From Telmatactis stephensoni (lineage: Eukaryota; Cnidaria; Anthozoa; Actiniaria; Isophelliidae), in NCBI GenBank assembly GCA_029948255.1, contig JALIZF010001939.1, forward strand, positions 620,001-684,000: a stretch of DNA of 64,000 nt, in the 5' to 3' direction. Positions 12,601-39,594 of the stretch are shown in pieces; within the stretch, counting starts at the first letter, position 1; every line of letters starts with the position of its first letter. The notes under the pieces were generated by a model. The model had not been told where the DNA came from. It worked only from the letters and a program-made list of their open reading frames with translations, and searched no databases. The translations under genes were made by a program, and so were the position numbers.

Positions 12601-15372
12601 AGTAAGTGGTTGCATGTTAAGTGTCAGGTAGTGGTTGATAAGGTGTCAGTAAATGGTTGGTAAGGTGTCAGCAAGTGGTTGCATTGGTGAGGTGTCAGCA
12701 ATTGGTTGGTGAGGATTCAGCAAGTGATTGGTGAGGTGTCACTAAATTTACCAACCACTTAATGACACCTTAGGGTTGATTTCATATGACTATGGCAGCA
12801 CAGTTACGGCAGAAATTTTGAATGTTTTTATGGATATCACTCAATACAAAATCTGCTCTATTTACCAACCATTTATGACACCTTATCAACCACTTATTGA
12901 CACCTTACCAAACACTGACATTTACCAATAGGGCCACTTGCGAACACCTTTACCAACAGGGTTTGAAAAGCATGCAATCAAACCAGCCAGGCAACTTGTA
13001 GGCTTGCAGATTCCCCAGACATCGGGGTTTTGTACACCTCCATTACGCTTATCACAGGTGCATGATACCCTGATGGCTAGGGAATGGAGACTAGCCAACT
13101 TGCTGACATCTTACCAACAACTTATACCTGCACACCTTATCAACCACTTACTGACACCTTACCAACCATTTACTGACATCCCAGATGGGTATTTTGAGTG
13201 TCCTGTTGTTTGAAAAATAAAATAAATACCACTAAGCCAGCTTTCTTTCTTTGGAAAGGAATTTATAACAATCTTTTTTGAAATCAGAGCTATTTTTATC
13301 ACTTGAACATCAGTCAAATAACACCTACAAATTAAACTTGTGATCTGATCAAGAATAATTATCAAATTGACAAATGTGGAACACCCAGATATGTCACAAC
13401 AAAAATAGAGTGGAAATTGCAATTAAATGCATTTGTTTTTTATTATCTCTCTTTCCTACAAAATGTAAAAATACTCACATCACAACAAAAATAGAGTGGA
13501 AATTGCAATCAAACATTTGTTCTTTATGATCCATATTTCCTATTATAATTTTAATTAGAAAGTTCAGAATTTCCTATAGATGAATATCTGCAGTTCTTAT
13601 TCTTTGCTGTAAATTATTTTATAAATACTTCTCAACAGTGCTTCACCCTAGTCTTTGAAATATCATCCTTATACCATCAAGGTCAGAAATTCCAGATTTT
13701 CCCATTTATTTCAGAATGTTTCAAATTGGTTTTGATTATATTTGTTTAAATACCTGTTGTTAAATTTATTACTTTTCCTAATATATTTTTTTCTCTATAA
13801 ATAAAATTATTTCAACAGCTAATTATCATACATGAATACACTCTTTCAAGAAGTTTGTAATATTGATCTGCTTGAATGACAATGATCAAAGTGGAAGAAA
13901 TCATCACTTCAAGTTCACTAAGAAAATCCTCAATCCACTCCATAATCTTATTGTAATTTCACATGTTGACACAGAGATATGGCAACCAAAGTTTGAAAAT
14001 AGCAGGGAGTTTTTTAATGGATACAGATTAAAATCAAAATAAATTAATTGAATTTTTGGGGTTAAATGGAGAAAAAGAACATCTTCTCTAAATGGCCTGT
14101 TACATCATGCATAATGGGTTTTGAAATGCCTCACTTTCCAATGTTCTTTCATGCATTCATTTATAGAAATTCTACAACCATAATATCATTCCAAAAACTA
14201 AAAATATCCCTTCCAACTTTGCCATCACTCTAGTCTTGAATCCCATTTTCAAGCATTCTATATATAAAGGGTATGTAAAATATAAAAATTATAACATTCT
14301 TCTTTATCTAATATATATATGTCAATAATTATTGTCGAGGACTATACAGTCTCAAATTTCTAAATAGCCATTGAATATTCATGGTATTTTTAACTCTGTT
14401 ATGGATGTGATGGTTGAATTAACAAGAAATTAGTGAACTTAAATGGTTCTAAACAAGCCAATCCCATATAAGTGTGACCTGTCATGAATTATTCAAAGTG
14501 ACTGCTGTTTTTTGTTGTTAATTAGATAACACTCATCTGTTCACCACCTTACACCAGGATTTCCTTATCACTCATCACAAGAGACACAACTAGAACACTG
14601 AGAATCAAAAAGATAATTAACAAGCAGTAATGGTGTAATAGCCAAATGGTGTGATTTTTTGAAAAATATGGTTTTATTGTCTATTCCAATACAGGGAAAA
14701 ACCGTGGCTGCCAAGAAAGTTAAGGTAACAAAAAGAATAATTTTGGTTAACTAATTAGATGACTTGACATTTCTTGAAAATAAATTTGGAGAATATTCAA
14801 TCAATTTAGAAATGAAATGGTGAAAATAAGCTTAATAGAAAAAATTCGAAGACATTTTGTTTATATACAATCAATTTTCGTACAGTTCCGTTACCTGTGA
14901 AATTTAATTCTAAACAACATTGTTATCGATAAAAAAAGAATATCTATGAAAGATTTGAAATTAGGATTGACCGAGAAAATATTTGCTATATAAAATTGGA
15001 ATCAAATAGTGAACATTTTTCAATCAGAAGCTAATCTAGACTAACTTGAGCGTTTGTTGTCACACGACTCATTGAGCTGCATTTTAGCGTTCAAAAGCAC
15101 ATGCTAGACCTATAACAATGGAGAAGCTTGAGTTGCTGCGTCCGGGGACACAGATCACTCGTAGTATCGCCAAAAAAAGATAAGACCAAGTCTACTGTCA
15201 CTGTACTGTTTATCTAACTTTACAAACTTATCAGTAAGTACAGTAACTTGTAAATATTGAGATTTTGACTGTGTCGGGCAGTTAGTATGTGTGTACCTGA
15301 GATCGAGGTCACATCTACATCGGCAGACCAAACCACTGATACACAGTGCAACAAAACAAATAAACGATTCAT
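9671..15372 (-). CDS. Secreted CULT-domain protein (cereblon-like fold), complete
   Basis: Minus-strand exons 15297-15372, 11775-11921, 11421-11476, 11248-11327, 9959-10095 and 9671-9714 join in phase to a 179-residue protein. Exon 1 encodes a classic signal peptide (MNRLFVLLHCVSVVWSA, probable cleavage before DVDV). The rest is one CULT domain. It has the CRRCGHE motif and, later, CPQC, giving the four cysteines of the structural zinc site. HSWFPEFAW and LGW supply the three tryptophans of the aromatic cage that binds thalidomide-type imides in cereblon. QLFENPDG and the FIGLIFPNLI C-terminal strand are also typical. An acidic His/Asp-rich insertion (HSHDHDDK) sits before the last strand. 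There is no Lon-like domain, so this is not cereblon but the short secreted CULT class known in eukaryotes. Intron 1 (11922-15296) carries a large minisatellite. The protein probably enters the secretory pathway; its ligand and role are unknown. Confidence 0.88.
10143..10275. mobile_element. CGTATGACTGTG MITE, decayed copy
   Basis: ATATGACTGGGAAAACA, GGCACAGTTATGGCAGGAAT, CAAATGTTTTTATAAAC and GGCACTGACACAGTCATGG line up with the intact copies at 27920 and 34348. CCCACTCATACAAG is the degraded right end. Confidence 0.65.
10354..10734 (+). mobile_element. tRNA-derived SINE, copy 1 (diverged)
   Basis: Starts with a degenerate tRNA-like head (CCCAGTTGGCTTGGCTGAGT as box A, GGATCGATTCC as box B, GGCCGGACCAAC as acceptor). 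It continues with a body shared with 56979-57290: AATAACTGAGGAGAAGGTGC, CTGCCTTTGTAA, GCAAATGGTTAGACCTTCA and TCTTCTTGGATAAGGA. Confidence 0.8.
11563..11690. mobile_element. GGTTGCTCGAA MITE family, diverged copy
   Basis: GAGGTTGTTCAAAAG at the left and GCGCTAACCCACTTTCGAACAA at the right, with AAAACCATTGGTA inside, match the element at 61147-61260. Confidence 0.55.
12040..13180. repeat. Mirrored minisatellite, 21-22 bp unit
   Basis: Units like CCTTACCAACCACTTCCTGA run in tandem from about 12050 to 12445. From about 12460 to 12745 the same unit occurs in reverse complement (GTGTCAGTAAGTGGTTGGTA). Forward units resume at 12748, 12856-12935 and 13085-13175. A fragment of the CGTATGACTGTG MITE interrupts at about 12778-12835. 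All lie in intron 1 of the CULT gene. Confidence 0.95.
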
Positions 15373-15546
15373 GAGCACCAAAGATAAGAAAATAGAGCAC
15401 TTTATCTATTCACCATTTTACCATTCTGCGCGGTCCATTCATTTAATTGTGCGCACACGGTATTGAGACTGGAAACGAGCATAATTTTCATAAATACCGG
15501 AAGTGGACAGTATTGACTGGAACCAGGAGACCTCTTGACTTGAGCG
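15373..15546. promoter_or_regulatory. Head-to-head promoter between CULT gene and plus-strand exon
   Basis: Only 174 bases separate the minus-strand ATG (15370-15372) from a plus-strand ATG (15547). The gap holds an ETS-type CCGGAAGTG at 15498-15506 and a TGCGCA-type NRF1-like half site near 15449, both common in animal bidirectional promoters. No convincing TATA box was seen. Confidence 0.5.
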
Positions 15547-15680
15547 ATGGAACTTTGTTCTAGGGTCGACGGAAAAGCAAAAATTGTACCATCGGATTAC
15601 CCATGCCGTTATCCTAGAATCAATGGAAGAATTAGTGGACTTGACTTAGCAGAACTTAAATCATATATTAAAACAAGTAG
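15547..15680 (+). CDS. Candidate first coding exon of an unidentified gene
   Basis: An ATG in open frame starts MELCSRVDGKAKIVPSDYP and runs through a charged, well-mixed sequence to about IKTSR. There are two possible donors, CAA|GTAGGT after 15676 or AG|GTACAA after 15680. Codon use and composition look coding, unlike the surrounding AT-rich DNA. Its position opposite the CULT gene suggests a divergent transcript. I could not find a phase-compatible next exon: the Pumilio exons all start in phase 0, which matches neither donor. The alternative is a short 69-residue ORF ending at 15756. No family recognised. Confidence 0.4.
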
Positions 15681-16698
15681 GTACAATTTTACTAAGTACT
15701 ATTTCACTGGTGGCTGGTGCGCGCAAAAGTGCTGTGTTTATTCAGTTCATTTGTAAGATATTGTGATATCTAAAGACTTAGTGTTGGTCCCGCTGGTTAG
15801 ATTGTGTTGTTTTTCACAGAATCTTAAAGTTTTCTTTTTATCGCTGTTTTGTTTTCAATCTATTATAAGACGCATCAGCTTGTTTATAGACTGTGAGGGC
15901 CCTAGTATTAGAAGCTGATTTATGTTTTTCGTGTTTTAGTCATAATAAAACAGATAATTTGGCCGCGAAAAATTGTTCAATCATAAATCTCGTGTAAAAA
16001 ATGATATTAAATTAACTAACACGTTTTTATGAGAGTTTCGCCATTGAAGCCGCAATAATTTAACTTTTTTCCAAAACAAATACAAGCATAAATGATTTAT
16101 GTCACATGTTTGAAGTCCAACAGAAAATGTCATCATCTATTTATAGACGTAAATGTAGCTAGACAGTTTTATCGAGGGTCGCTCGGGATAGGACTCTTTA
16201 AATTCTTAAGAGGTTCCCCAAACAAAGTCATGGGAAGAGCTAATTGTTGAGGATTACAGTCGAAATTAAGACAATTCAAATAATTCGATTGCCTTTTCTT
16301 GTCACACGTGCTCGCACAGTCGTTCGATCAATTAACAACAGACCACGTGTTTACATACGTGCCCACTATGCACACTGGGATACCTTACTTCACGACAAGG
16401 TGGCCGCTGCCATGCGAAGTATGGCGCTCGACTGACATCAAATTCCATCTGGTTAGTTTCTGAACCATCTTACTTTCTACCGTTCTGATTTTGCTATTTT
16501 TCGGCCATCCAAGGATTCGTCTATTATTCAGGATTATCATTTTGTAGCTCTTTCGCTGGATATATTCGTTATTTCTGCAAACGCAGCACAAAGTCACACC
16601 CCCGTTTCAGCTCACTCCACTTGCGAACGAAAGCATCATGTACAGCAAAGGTACCACGAATATGCTTTGTCCTTGTTCACGGTAGGTCTGTTTTGTCC

Positions 16699-16715
16699 AT
16701 GTTTAGATCCGTCCA

Positions 16716-16719
<4 letters not shown>
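16699..16719 (+). promoter_or_regulatory. Upstream ORF overlapping the Pumilio start codon
   Basis: A seven-codon frame (ATG TTT AGA TCC GTC CAA TGA) ends on the Pumilio start: TGA and ATG share the four bases ATGA at 16716-16719. Another upstream ORF occupies 16638-16685. Both matter only if this stretch is in the mature 5' UTR, which is unproven. Confidence 0.4.
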
Positions 16720-32616
<15,897 letters not shown>

Positions 32617-33302
32617 TGGGCTCAATACTTAATTACCGTAGATTGTCATTCCAACGATTCACTTTTTAATTGCAAGAAGAAACTCAATGTAAGTGCACTT
32701 AATATTTTAGAAATTATAGATGAACTCTTATTAGAGGGTGCACCTTCGAAATGGGTTCCCTGTGGAGTACTCAGGCCTCCTAATCGCCGCTACCACAGGA
32801 ATCCCAACATCGAAAGTGTTTGTTTCAACTAAACAAAACCTTAAAACTTTTTCCAACGAAAAAAAATTAAAATTAGGAAGAATAATCTGGATTATTAAGA
32901 CTGATTTTTAACTAATATATATTTTACTTTTATAAAAGAAGACTTTTTCCTTGTAAACAAAATTTCTAGCTAGTATATGTATTTACTGTATTCTTTATTA
33001 TAAGCTTGTAAATCCATGTATAATGATCCTGTTTTGAGTTCACAAATTATTATCTACTTTTTGATGATTGTAAGTAGAAGATTGGGGGGCCTTTATCAGT
33101 CATTGCTGAACTATTTTTATGAATATCCAAGTCAACCTAGCAATAACTCTAAAATAACTTTTACTTCAAAGTTTTAGGATTTTAGAAGTCCAACTTCTAT
33201 CTTTTAATACTAGTTATTATATACTATCTATTATATACTATCTATTATTATATACTATCTATTTAGGGTAATTTTAATGGCCTAGATGATTTTCATTAAA
33301 TC
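32617..33302 (+). other. Pumilio 3' flank
   Basis: AT-rich, without ORFs or clear repeats apart from a short TATACTATCTATTAT run (33219-33265). Probably 3' UTR. I saw no clean UGUANAUA site, so self-regulation is not supported. Confidence 0.5.
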
Positions 33303-33429
33303 TGGCTCACACCAGCAACATGAGCATAACTGCAAGCAACATGTCGATTCAGTAATGCAGTGCTCATTAGCAGTGCTCGTCTGTTTTGCACATGCTGCTT
33401 GCACCTATGCTTGTGTCGCTGATGTGAAC
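33303..33429. mobile_element. MITE with CTCACACCAGCAACATGAGC ends
   Basis: GGCTCACACCAGCAACATGA and TTGTGTCGCTGATGTGAAC are inverted ends. A partial copy at 34254-34340 (TTCACACGGGATGAGCATAA) is cut by another element. Confidence 0.65.
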
Positions 33430-33432
33430 TTT

Positions 33433-33575
33433 AGAGTGACGGCACTTAATCCGTGAAATAGATGTTAGTCTAACAGACATTAGTAGACACTATTTCCATT
33501 GTTTTGTTTTGTTTTGATTAGACTAGTAGACACCGACTATTAGATGTTGTTTCACGGATTAAGTGCCATCACTCT
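33433..33575. mobile_element. AGAGTGAT MITE, copy 1
   Basis: AGAGTGACGGCACTTAATCC and GGATTAAGTGCCATCACTCT are inverted ends. The core reads TAGACACTATTTCCATTG. Confidence 0.88.
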
Positions 33576-34347
33576 AACGTTTTATACTTAGATAAAGTGA
33601 TTCCTTTAACCCATGGAATAAACTCTGAGGGCCCCACAGGCTAGTGAAATAGTTGTCGATAAATAGTTGTAATCAATAACTAAACATCTCGACAACTAAA
33701 ATCGCTTTGTTCTCAATGACAAATGTGCCCAGTTTCCCATCGACAGCTACGTTTTCTCATGCTGTGCGTGACCTAGTCATCAACAACTATAGTAATCGAT
33801 AACAGCTAGTTACTGACAACTATTTCCCAGTCTGTTGAGGGCTAACAGTTAATGTCTAATAGCACAAAAAAGTGAAGTGAACTGAAGTGAAGTGAAGAGA
33901 AGTGAAGTGAAGTCTATATTTAAAGGGGGTAGCACATAAAAGTGAATATACGCTTATAAACTTGTGGCCCTCATAATAGCAAAAAGATACAAAAAAAATC
34001 GAAATAAGATCTACTAATGTCAATAGTCTAATATATATTTCATGGGTTAAGTAAAATCACTGTGGTGTTAATTGAGGGAAACACTCAAGCTAAGGTAATT
34101 GGGACAATATTAAATCAGTTAGGGAGAATAACTATTTTGATTAAATAGCTCACTTGTCTCGAGTTTGTAAAAACTGGAATTTTATTATCATAAGCACTGA
34201 TCAATCCTTGCTGGAGACGTAGTGTCCGTTGGAACAACAGTTGTGCACTTTTAAGCCTGATTCACACGGGATGAGCATAAGCAAAAGCAACATAGAAAGA
34301 CATTGCATTGATCACATAAGAGATGAGCACTGCTAATGAGTAATATA

Positions 34348-34477
34348 TTTCGTATGACTGTGAAAACGGAATGTGCACCGCACGGTACGGTTACGGCAGG
34401 AATTTCAAATGTTTTTATAGCCATTACGGCACTGACACGGCCACGGTACGGCGCTGTAAGTTCCCGTTTATACGAAA
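34348..34477. mobile_element. CGTATGACTGTG MITE, nested copy
   Basis: TTTCGTATGACTGTGAAAAC to CCCGTTTATACGAAAAC. It sits right after GAGCACTGCTAATGAG, a partial copy of the 33303 family, and so appears to interrupt it. Confidence 0.8.
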
Positions 34478-35482
34478 ACCACTCATTACTGAAACTGTGT
34501 GTACACGTATGTTCATTCTGCTAGTTGGGACCAGGACCCCCACAATTGAGGTCAAGGTAATTGTGATTGTACTCCAGCATGGATTGGTTATGTACTGTGT
34601 CCAAGTATGGCTACTGTAATAATATAATGCTGCTATGTTGACTTGGACAACCGTTCATAGTCTCTAATTAGATCCTGTAATGTTTGTATAAATTTTTGCT
34701 TAGCACAGGGATCCCATCTCCTGCCTGTATATGTGTACATTATGTAAATGAGGGATCAAGAGGGGGGGATGGTTTGTTAAAATGTTGATATACACCCTAT
34801 AGGAACAACTGTACAAAAATAATAATCATAGCCTAACCCCCAGTCATTGTATGTTGTGTAGGAATTTAATAATCCATTGAGAGTAAATTTTGTCGATGTT
34901 GTAAAGTATAAAGAAATTCTAGGCATTTTTGATGCTTTGTCGTAATGTTCATAATATATGTATGCAAAGGATTATAAAAAGAATTTAGGATCAGTGGATC
35001 GTGGATATCTAAAGAACTATGTAAAGTTTGATAAGATGAAATTAAAACCGTTGTAGGTTGAATATTATATCCCATTGTAATTAATTCCAAATAAAATGCT
35101 CTGGAAGGAGCGGGTGACGGGACTCGCCGAACCTACAAGCGTGAGTAACACTATTTTGTAGTGAATTGTAATGATGTATACTTATATACTACTAGTCCTG
35201 TAAAATTGTATGCAGTGATGTAGAAACTGTACATCTTGTAAAGGAATTATAATAGGTCATTTTCAAATGTTGTATTAAAATTAATAGTGGTTTATTTGAT
35301 GAGTGTCTCGTCTTTCTTGCCAAAGTGGAGTGATTTTATTTTACTCGTGAAAAAATTAAGTACAAACACTAAAAGTGTGCAAAACTTTGCACTGTTTGAT
35401 ATTAAATAGTGTTAATTAAACAATAGAAAACAGAATTAGTATAATTTAGTGCTATTTAGTACTATTTATGTTGCACATTCTT

Positions 35483-35625
35483 AGAGTGATGGCATTTAAT
35501 CCGTGAAACAAAATCTAATAGTCAATGTCTAATAGTCTAATCAAAACAAAAGAAAACAATAGAAATAGTGTCTAATAAAGTCTGTTAGACTAATATCTAT
35601 TTCACGGATAATGTGCCATCACTCT
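35483..35625. mobile_element. AGAGTGAT MITE, copy 2
   Basis: AGAGTGATGGCATTTAATCC and GGATAATGTGCCATCACTCT. Same family as 33433-33575, in opposite orientation. Confidence 0.88.
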
Positions 35626-35892
35626 GGAGTGATTTTCATCGGACTGTGAAATACTAACTAGCTATTAGTGTATAGCAGTTAAGATCTACTAGAGTGATTT
35701 TCACCGGACTGTGAGATAGTTACTAAGCTAATAGACACTAATAGACTCTGCACCCATTGTTTTCTTTTGTAGCAATGCAACTATTAGACACTATTAAACA
35801 CTGACTATTAGTAATTGTTCCACAGTCCGATGAAAATCACTCTAGTGTGTATTAGCTTAGTAACTATTTCACAGTCCAATGAAAATCACTCT
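35626..35892. mobile_element. GAGTGATTTTCATCGGACTG MITE with a nested sister copy
   Basis: Outer ends GAGTGATTTTCATCGGACTG (35627) and CAGTCCAATGAAAATCACTC (to 35891) enclose a second complete copy at 35691-35843, with ends AGAGTGATTTTCACCGGACT and AGTCCGATGAAAATCACTCT. Confidence 0.85.
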
Positions 35893-36017
35893 AACCCATG
35901 AAAAAATACAAAATCTAAATGGTACAAAACCCTTTGTTTTCCATTGTTTAAAAGTGCTATTTTGCATTATTTAATTTAGTCAGTATAATTTCACGGGTTA
36001 AGCGCGATCACTCTAGT
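35893..36017. mobile_element. AGAGTGAT MITE, copy with AACCCATGAAA end
   Basis: TAACCCATGAAAAAATACAA on the left and TTTCACGGGTTAAGCGCGAT then CACTCT on the right. The left end is joined to the previous element. Confidence 0.7.
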
Positions 36018-36317
36018 GTTAATACTCTACAATCTTGGACAAAACCCGTTAGGACTTTTTTAGTTTCTAACATGATTTCATGTCATTGCTGGAAGAATTC
36101 AAGGTTATTTTTCAAATAATTTATCATGCAATCCCCTCTCCCCCCTCAATGTTGAAGCCGAATGGTGGCTGTTCAGTTTGCAAGTACATTCACAACCATT
36201 ACAACATTGTATGGGGAGGGGGAGGGGTGGGAAGTATCCTGAGCAACCAAACAGAAGAGATCCTAAAAGACCGAAATTCGTCCTAACAGTCATGTCCGAG
36301 ATTTAGTACGCATCATT

Positions 36318-36881
36318 GAGTGATCGCACTTAACCCGTGAAAAAGTACAAAATCTAAATAGTACTAAATAGCACCAAATCCTTTGCATGTCTTCCATTGT
36401 TTAATAGTGCTATTTAGCACTATTTAGCTAGTACAATTTCACGGGTTAACAGGGCCGCAGCTACCATGAGGCAAGCGAGGCAGTTGCCTCGGTAAAATTT
36501 CAGACAATATTTTTTTTACTTTTCTTGATATCTTAAACGAGTTTGTGTTGAGAATCGACCACCACAAAAGAAATTCCCGGGAGAAATTCAGAATTTTGAC
36601 AACGAAGAACTTTTAGTAAGGATTAGACATTTTATATTTTCTATACTACTTCATATCAGATATGCCTTTGCTCTTCTTTTTCGTTGCTAGAATGTGCAAA
36701 ATTGTCATAACTTTAAATCGAATTTCCGAGGGTTTGAATTTCAAATTTTTTCGGGGAGCATGCCACACACCCCCCCCCCCCCCCACCCCCACCCCTCCCC
36801 CTAGTGGCTCCCGCCTTTGGTGGTCGATTGCCTCGCTAAACATTTCAGTCTGGCTACGGCCCTGGTTAAGTGCGATCACTC
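36318..36881. mobile_element. AGAGTGAT MITE split by an insertion
   Basis: Left end GAGTGATCGCACTTAACCCG at 36318. The right end is broken after ACGGGTTAA (36449) and resumes with GTTAAGTGCGATCACTCT (36865-36881). Confidence 0.85.
36450..36864. mobile_element. CAGGGCCG transposon with 5-bp target duplication
   Basis: A 415-base element with CAGGGCCGCAGC and GCTACGGCCCTG ends, sub-terminal GAGGCAAGCGAGGCAGTTGCC / GATTGCCTCGC and an internal poly-C run. GTTAA is duplicated at 36445-36449 and 36865-36869, and removing one copy plus the element restores the host MITE. Confidence 0.9.
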
Positions 36882-36982
36882 TATTTAGTAGTAGACTCTA
36901 AACCTATTGTTTGCTTTTGTTCATTATCAACTAGTACAAACAAAATAGTCATCTTTCACGGGTTGAATTAAATTACTCTATG
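36882..36982. mobile_element. Partial AGAGTGAT MITE
   Basis: Ends TTTCACGGGTTGAATTAAAT then TACTCT. Only one terminus is clear. Confidence 0.5.
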
Positions 36983-37970
36983 CGCAATGATATTAACGTT
37001 GGAAAATGTTGCAAACATGGTTTTGTGATTACATTAAGGTAATGCGCTCGCGCATTCGTGCGCATAGCGTTTGCGCATGTTTTGCACGCGCGCGCGCTGA
37101 TATCGAATTTGATTGGGCTTCCTGTGTTCTAAAATATTTCAATATGGCGGACGCCACGTAACAGTATTCAAAGCCGTATAACTTAAAATCTAGCACCGCA
37201 ACCTATCCTAATTTTTTGCTTTTTCGACGTATTTTTATCAAAACTAAAACATATCAAAAAAGGATTCCTCGATAGGTTTTTGAGAAAATCACGAAAAATC
37301 ATCAAAATGAACGTCCGATTCGCGCGTAAGTACACCTGATTTTCATCTTTCAAATGCGAATACGTAGATTTACCTACAAATAAGTGAAGGTATATTATTT
37401 TTCATGATACTTTGTCTACTTGAGCATGTCTGAAAGCCTTTAGTTTGCAAATTTTCAAAGACTTACCGTACGCTAGAGGTCAGACTCTGAAATCTGTTGT
37501 TTTCGTTCGAAAAGGCGAGATTTCGCTCTTTTCGAGCTATCATAGTACCAAAACTAGCACCGTGACCCCCAATTTTCTTTATTGATTTGATGTTCCCAAC
37601 TCAAAAACAATCTATGATTTATATAATGATTATAATGATTTATAGAAAAATACACTAGTTGTTTATATATTCTGTTATCATGTAAATTATATATCGTTTA
37701 ATTATCGACTAAAGCTGCTCATGATATCGGCAATCGTCACTGTCAGTAGACGATGGAGTGCACTGAAACCGAGGCTAGTACAGGACTTTGGGAAACGGCT
37801 ATTAATGTGTTCTTTCTAACTGTGGTAATTCTTCTTCTCTGATCCTGTGACTTTTGGAATGACATGATAAAAGCTCAACGCACTTGCCGTCTAACGACTG
37901 CGACCACTTTACAAAAATACCAAAGGTATCTTTTCATTTAGCTCTCTTACGACCGCTACTAAGCTCAAAT

Positions 37971-38504
37971 AGACAAGGTGCAAAACTGAAAAAGTCGATC
38001 GCAAAAAGTGCAGAAGGCATTTTGGGGTAGAGGCTGGTAACATAACTATTCTAAACTAATTTTTCATGCTGAATCCGAATAGGATATAAGTTGAAAAATA
38101 TGCAAGCTAAAGGAGATACGAATTTTCAAAAATCGAAATTTGTTTGTATCTCTTGCATAACTGTAAGTGTTTTCATACACTGAAATTTCGTTTTTTGAAA
38201 ATTCGTATCTCCTTGATTTTTCAACTGATATCCTTCAAACTTCACAGTTCTACTGATTTTGATGTGCTCTTTCCAGCTATGGTAATTGTTTTTAAGTTTG
38301 GGAACTTTTGGAATTACATGAAAACGCCGTTAGTATGAAATGACTGTAAAAAATACGTCATTTACACGTATAAGATTGCAGAATACGTCTTGGTAACAGT
38401 TATATTCGCATTCAGCATGAAAAATCGGTTTAGAATAGTTATGTTACCAGCCTCTACCCCAAAATGCCTCCAGGTATCTGATTTTTCGAAAATGCGCCTT
38501 GTCT
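37971..38504. mobile_element. Foldback element, AGACAAGGCGC family, copy 2
   Basis: AGACAAGGTGC on the left and GCGCCTTGTCT on the right, with GGTAGAGGCTGGTAACATAA and its complement inside. The left arm has an internal deletion compared with 4146-4792. It ends about 80 bases before the stop of the membrane-protein gene. Confidence 0.85.
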
Positions 38505-38583
38505 AAAATGTGTAACGTAGATCGATACCGTGAACATTGTAAAATAATATGAAGCGGATTGGTCTTCAAGAGGTCCCATAGAA

Positions 38584-39180
38584 TTACACTATAGTTTCTC
38601 TGACATGTGGTCTGGCTTTAGTTATTCTACAAATCCGTAAACCCGAGTTCCCTTCACTATCGGGATTATAGCCATCAAGGACAGCAAACCTATGTAATTT
38701 GGGTGATTTTAAGATGCCGTGTTTTAAGGACTGTCTATGGCTCCGTACCTTGTAATCGTATGACATCGTGCTTGTGCCATTTGCTCTGAAGCGAGATTTT
38801 CTGTCGGTTTCAAAGCCAAAACGCACGGTTCGCTTTCCTACGACTAGAGGACGAAGTTCAGTCGAACCGGAACGACTGCTCGCTCTTGAAGATCTAGAGC
38901 TACAACTCTCACGGCCAGGACTGAGGCGTAGTGTGTTATTGTTGAGGTGTACTTGACTTTTTGAAAAGGTCGGTTGCTGATTGACTTTGTATCCTTTATT
39001 GTTGAATATTTGCTGATCACTGAAATCTACCCCAAACAAATGATCTTTTGTGCATTGGTTAGTTTGATGCTGGCTTGTTTGACTCTTGTAACATTTTCCA
39101 AGATACCATATGAGTATGAGAAGGATAAAGTAAGCTACAATGAACATGACTCCAACGAAGATTGATGAAATGGCAACCAT
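38584..39180 (-). CDS. Single-pass membrane protein, unidentified (last exon or whole CDS)
   Basis: 198 residues from MVAISSIFVG to ...HVRETIV. One hydrophobic segment (about residues 4-28, ending LILIWYLGKC) is followed by a Ser/Arg-rich cytoplasmic-type tail with SRSSRASSRSGS, a KRTVRFGFE block and a basic C-terminus. A splice acceptor (TTCTTCACAG) lies 10 bases before this ATG and the frame stays open through it. The ATG may therefore be internal, with an extracellular N-terminal part encoded upstream. A minus-strand donor near 42260 (AAG|GTAAGT) could belong to an upstream exon. No family recognised. A single-TM adaptor or channel accessory protein is possible but unsupported. Confidence 0.6.
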   Translation of the reverse strand: MVAISSIFVGVMFIVAYFILLILIWYLGKCYKSQTSQHQTNQCTKDHLFGVDFSDQQIFNNKGYKVNQQPTFSKSQVHLNNNTLRLSPGRESCSSRSSRASSRSGSTELRPLVVGKRTVRFGFETDRKSRFRANGTSTMSYDYKVRSHRQSLKHGILKSPKLHRFAVLDGYNPDSEGNSGLRICRITKARPHVRETIV

Positions 39181-39314
39181 TTTGAAAATCTGTGAAGAAA
39201 ATGAAATATTAGGACAAAAAAAAAATCGTAAAAAAAAAACAAAAAACAAACAATAATCAAAGCAATAATCCAACTCTTACATCAAAGCTTAAAAAGTCTT
39301 CAGAATAGCTAAAG

Positions 39315-39512
39315 ATGGCCGATGAAAACAGATTTCAAATCGAATTTTCAACATCAACAAAATCGATGTCGCACGGGTCGCGGCGCGAAAAGCATCGCGG
39401 TCTAAACTGGGTCTTTAACAAAGCGATGCTCGAAAGCGATACTCGGAATTTGTTCTCGCTCCGGCAACGATTAACGATTTCTTTTCTTTTCTTCTTTCAA
39501 AGTGCCCTTTAG
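39315..39512 (+). CDS. Small ORF or first exon, head-to-head with the membrane-protein gene
   Basis: ATG in good context (AAGATGG) opens MADENRFQIEFSTSTKSMSH, continues Arg/Lys/Ser-rich to LFSLRQRL, then turns hydrophobic (FLFFFQ) and stops. The first 50 codons look coding in composition. No good donor was found, so it is either a 65-residue peptide or chance. Not recognised. Confidence 0.3.
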   Translation: MADENRFQIEFSTSTKSMSHGSRREKHRGLNWVFNKAMLESDTRNLFSLRQRLTISFLFFFQSAL

Positions 39513-39569
39513 CCAACCCTTACTTGAAGTTTTGATGTTTTCTCCTAGTGATGAACAGAAAAGTTTAAA

Positions 39570-39594
39570 ATGCAAATGAAGTGAAGTGACGTCA
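39570..39594 (+). promoter_or_regulatory. POU octamer plus CRE module
   Basis: A perfect octamer ATGCAAAT (39570-39577) is followed nine bases later by a perfect palindromic CRE TGACGTCA (39587-39594), about 400 bases upstream of the minus-strand membrane-protein ATG. Function is inference. Confidence 0.4.
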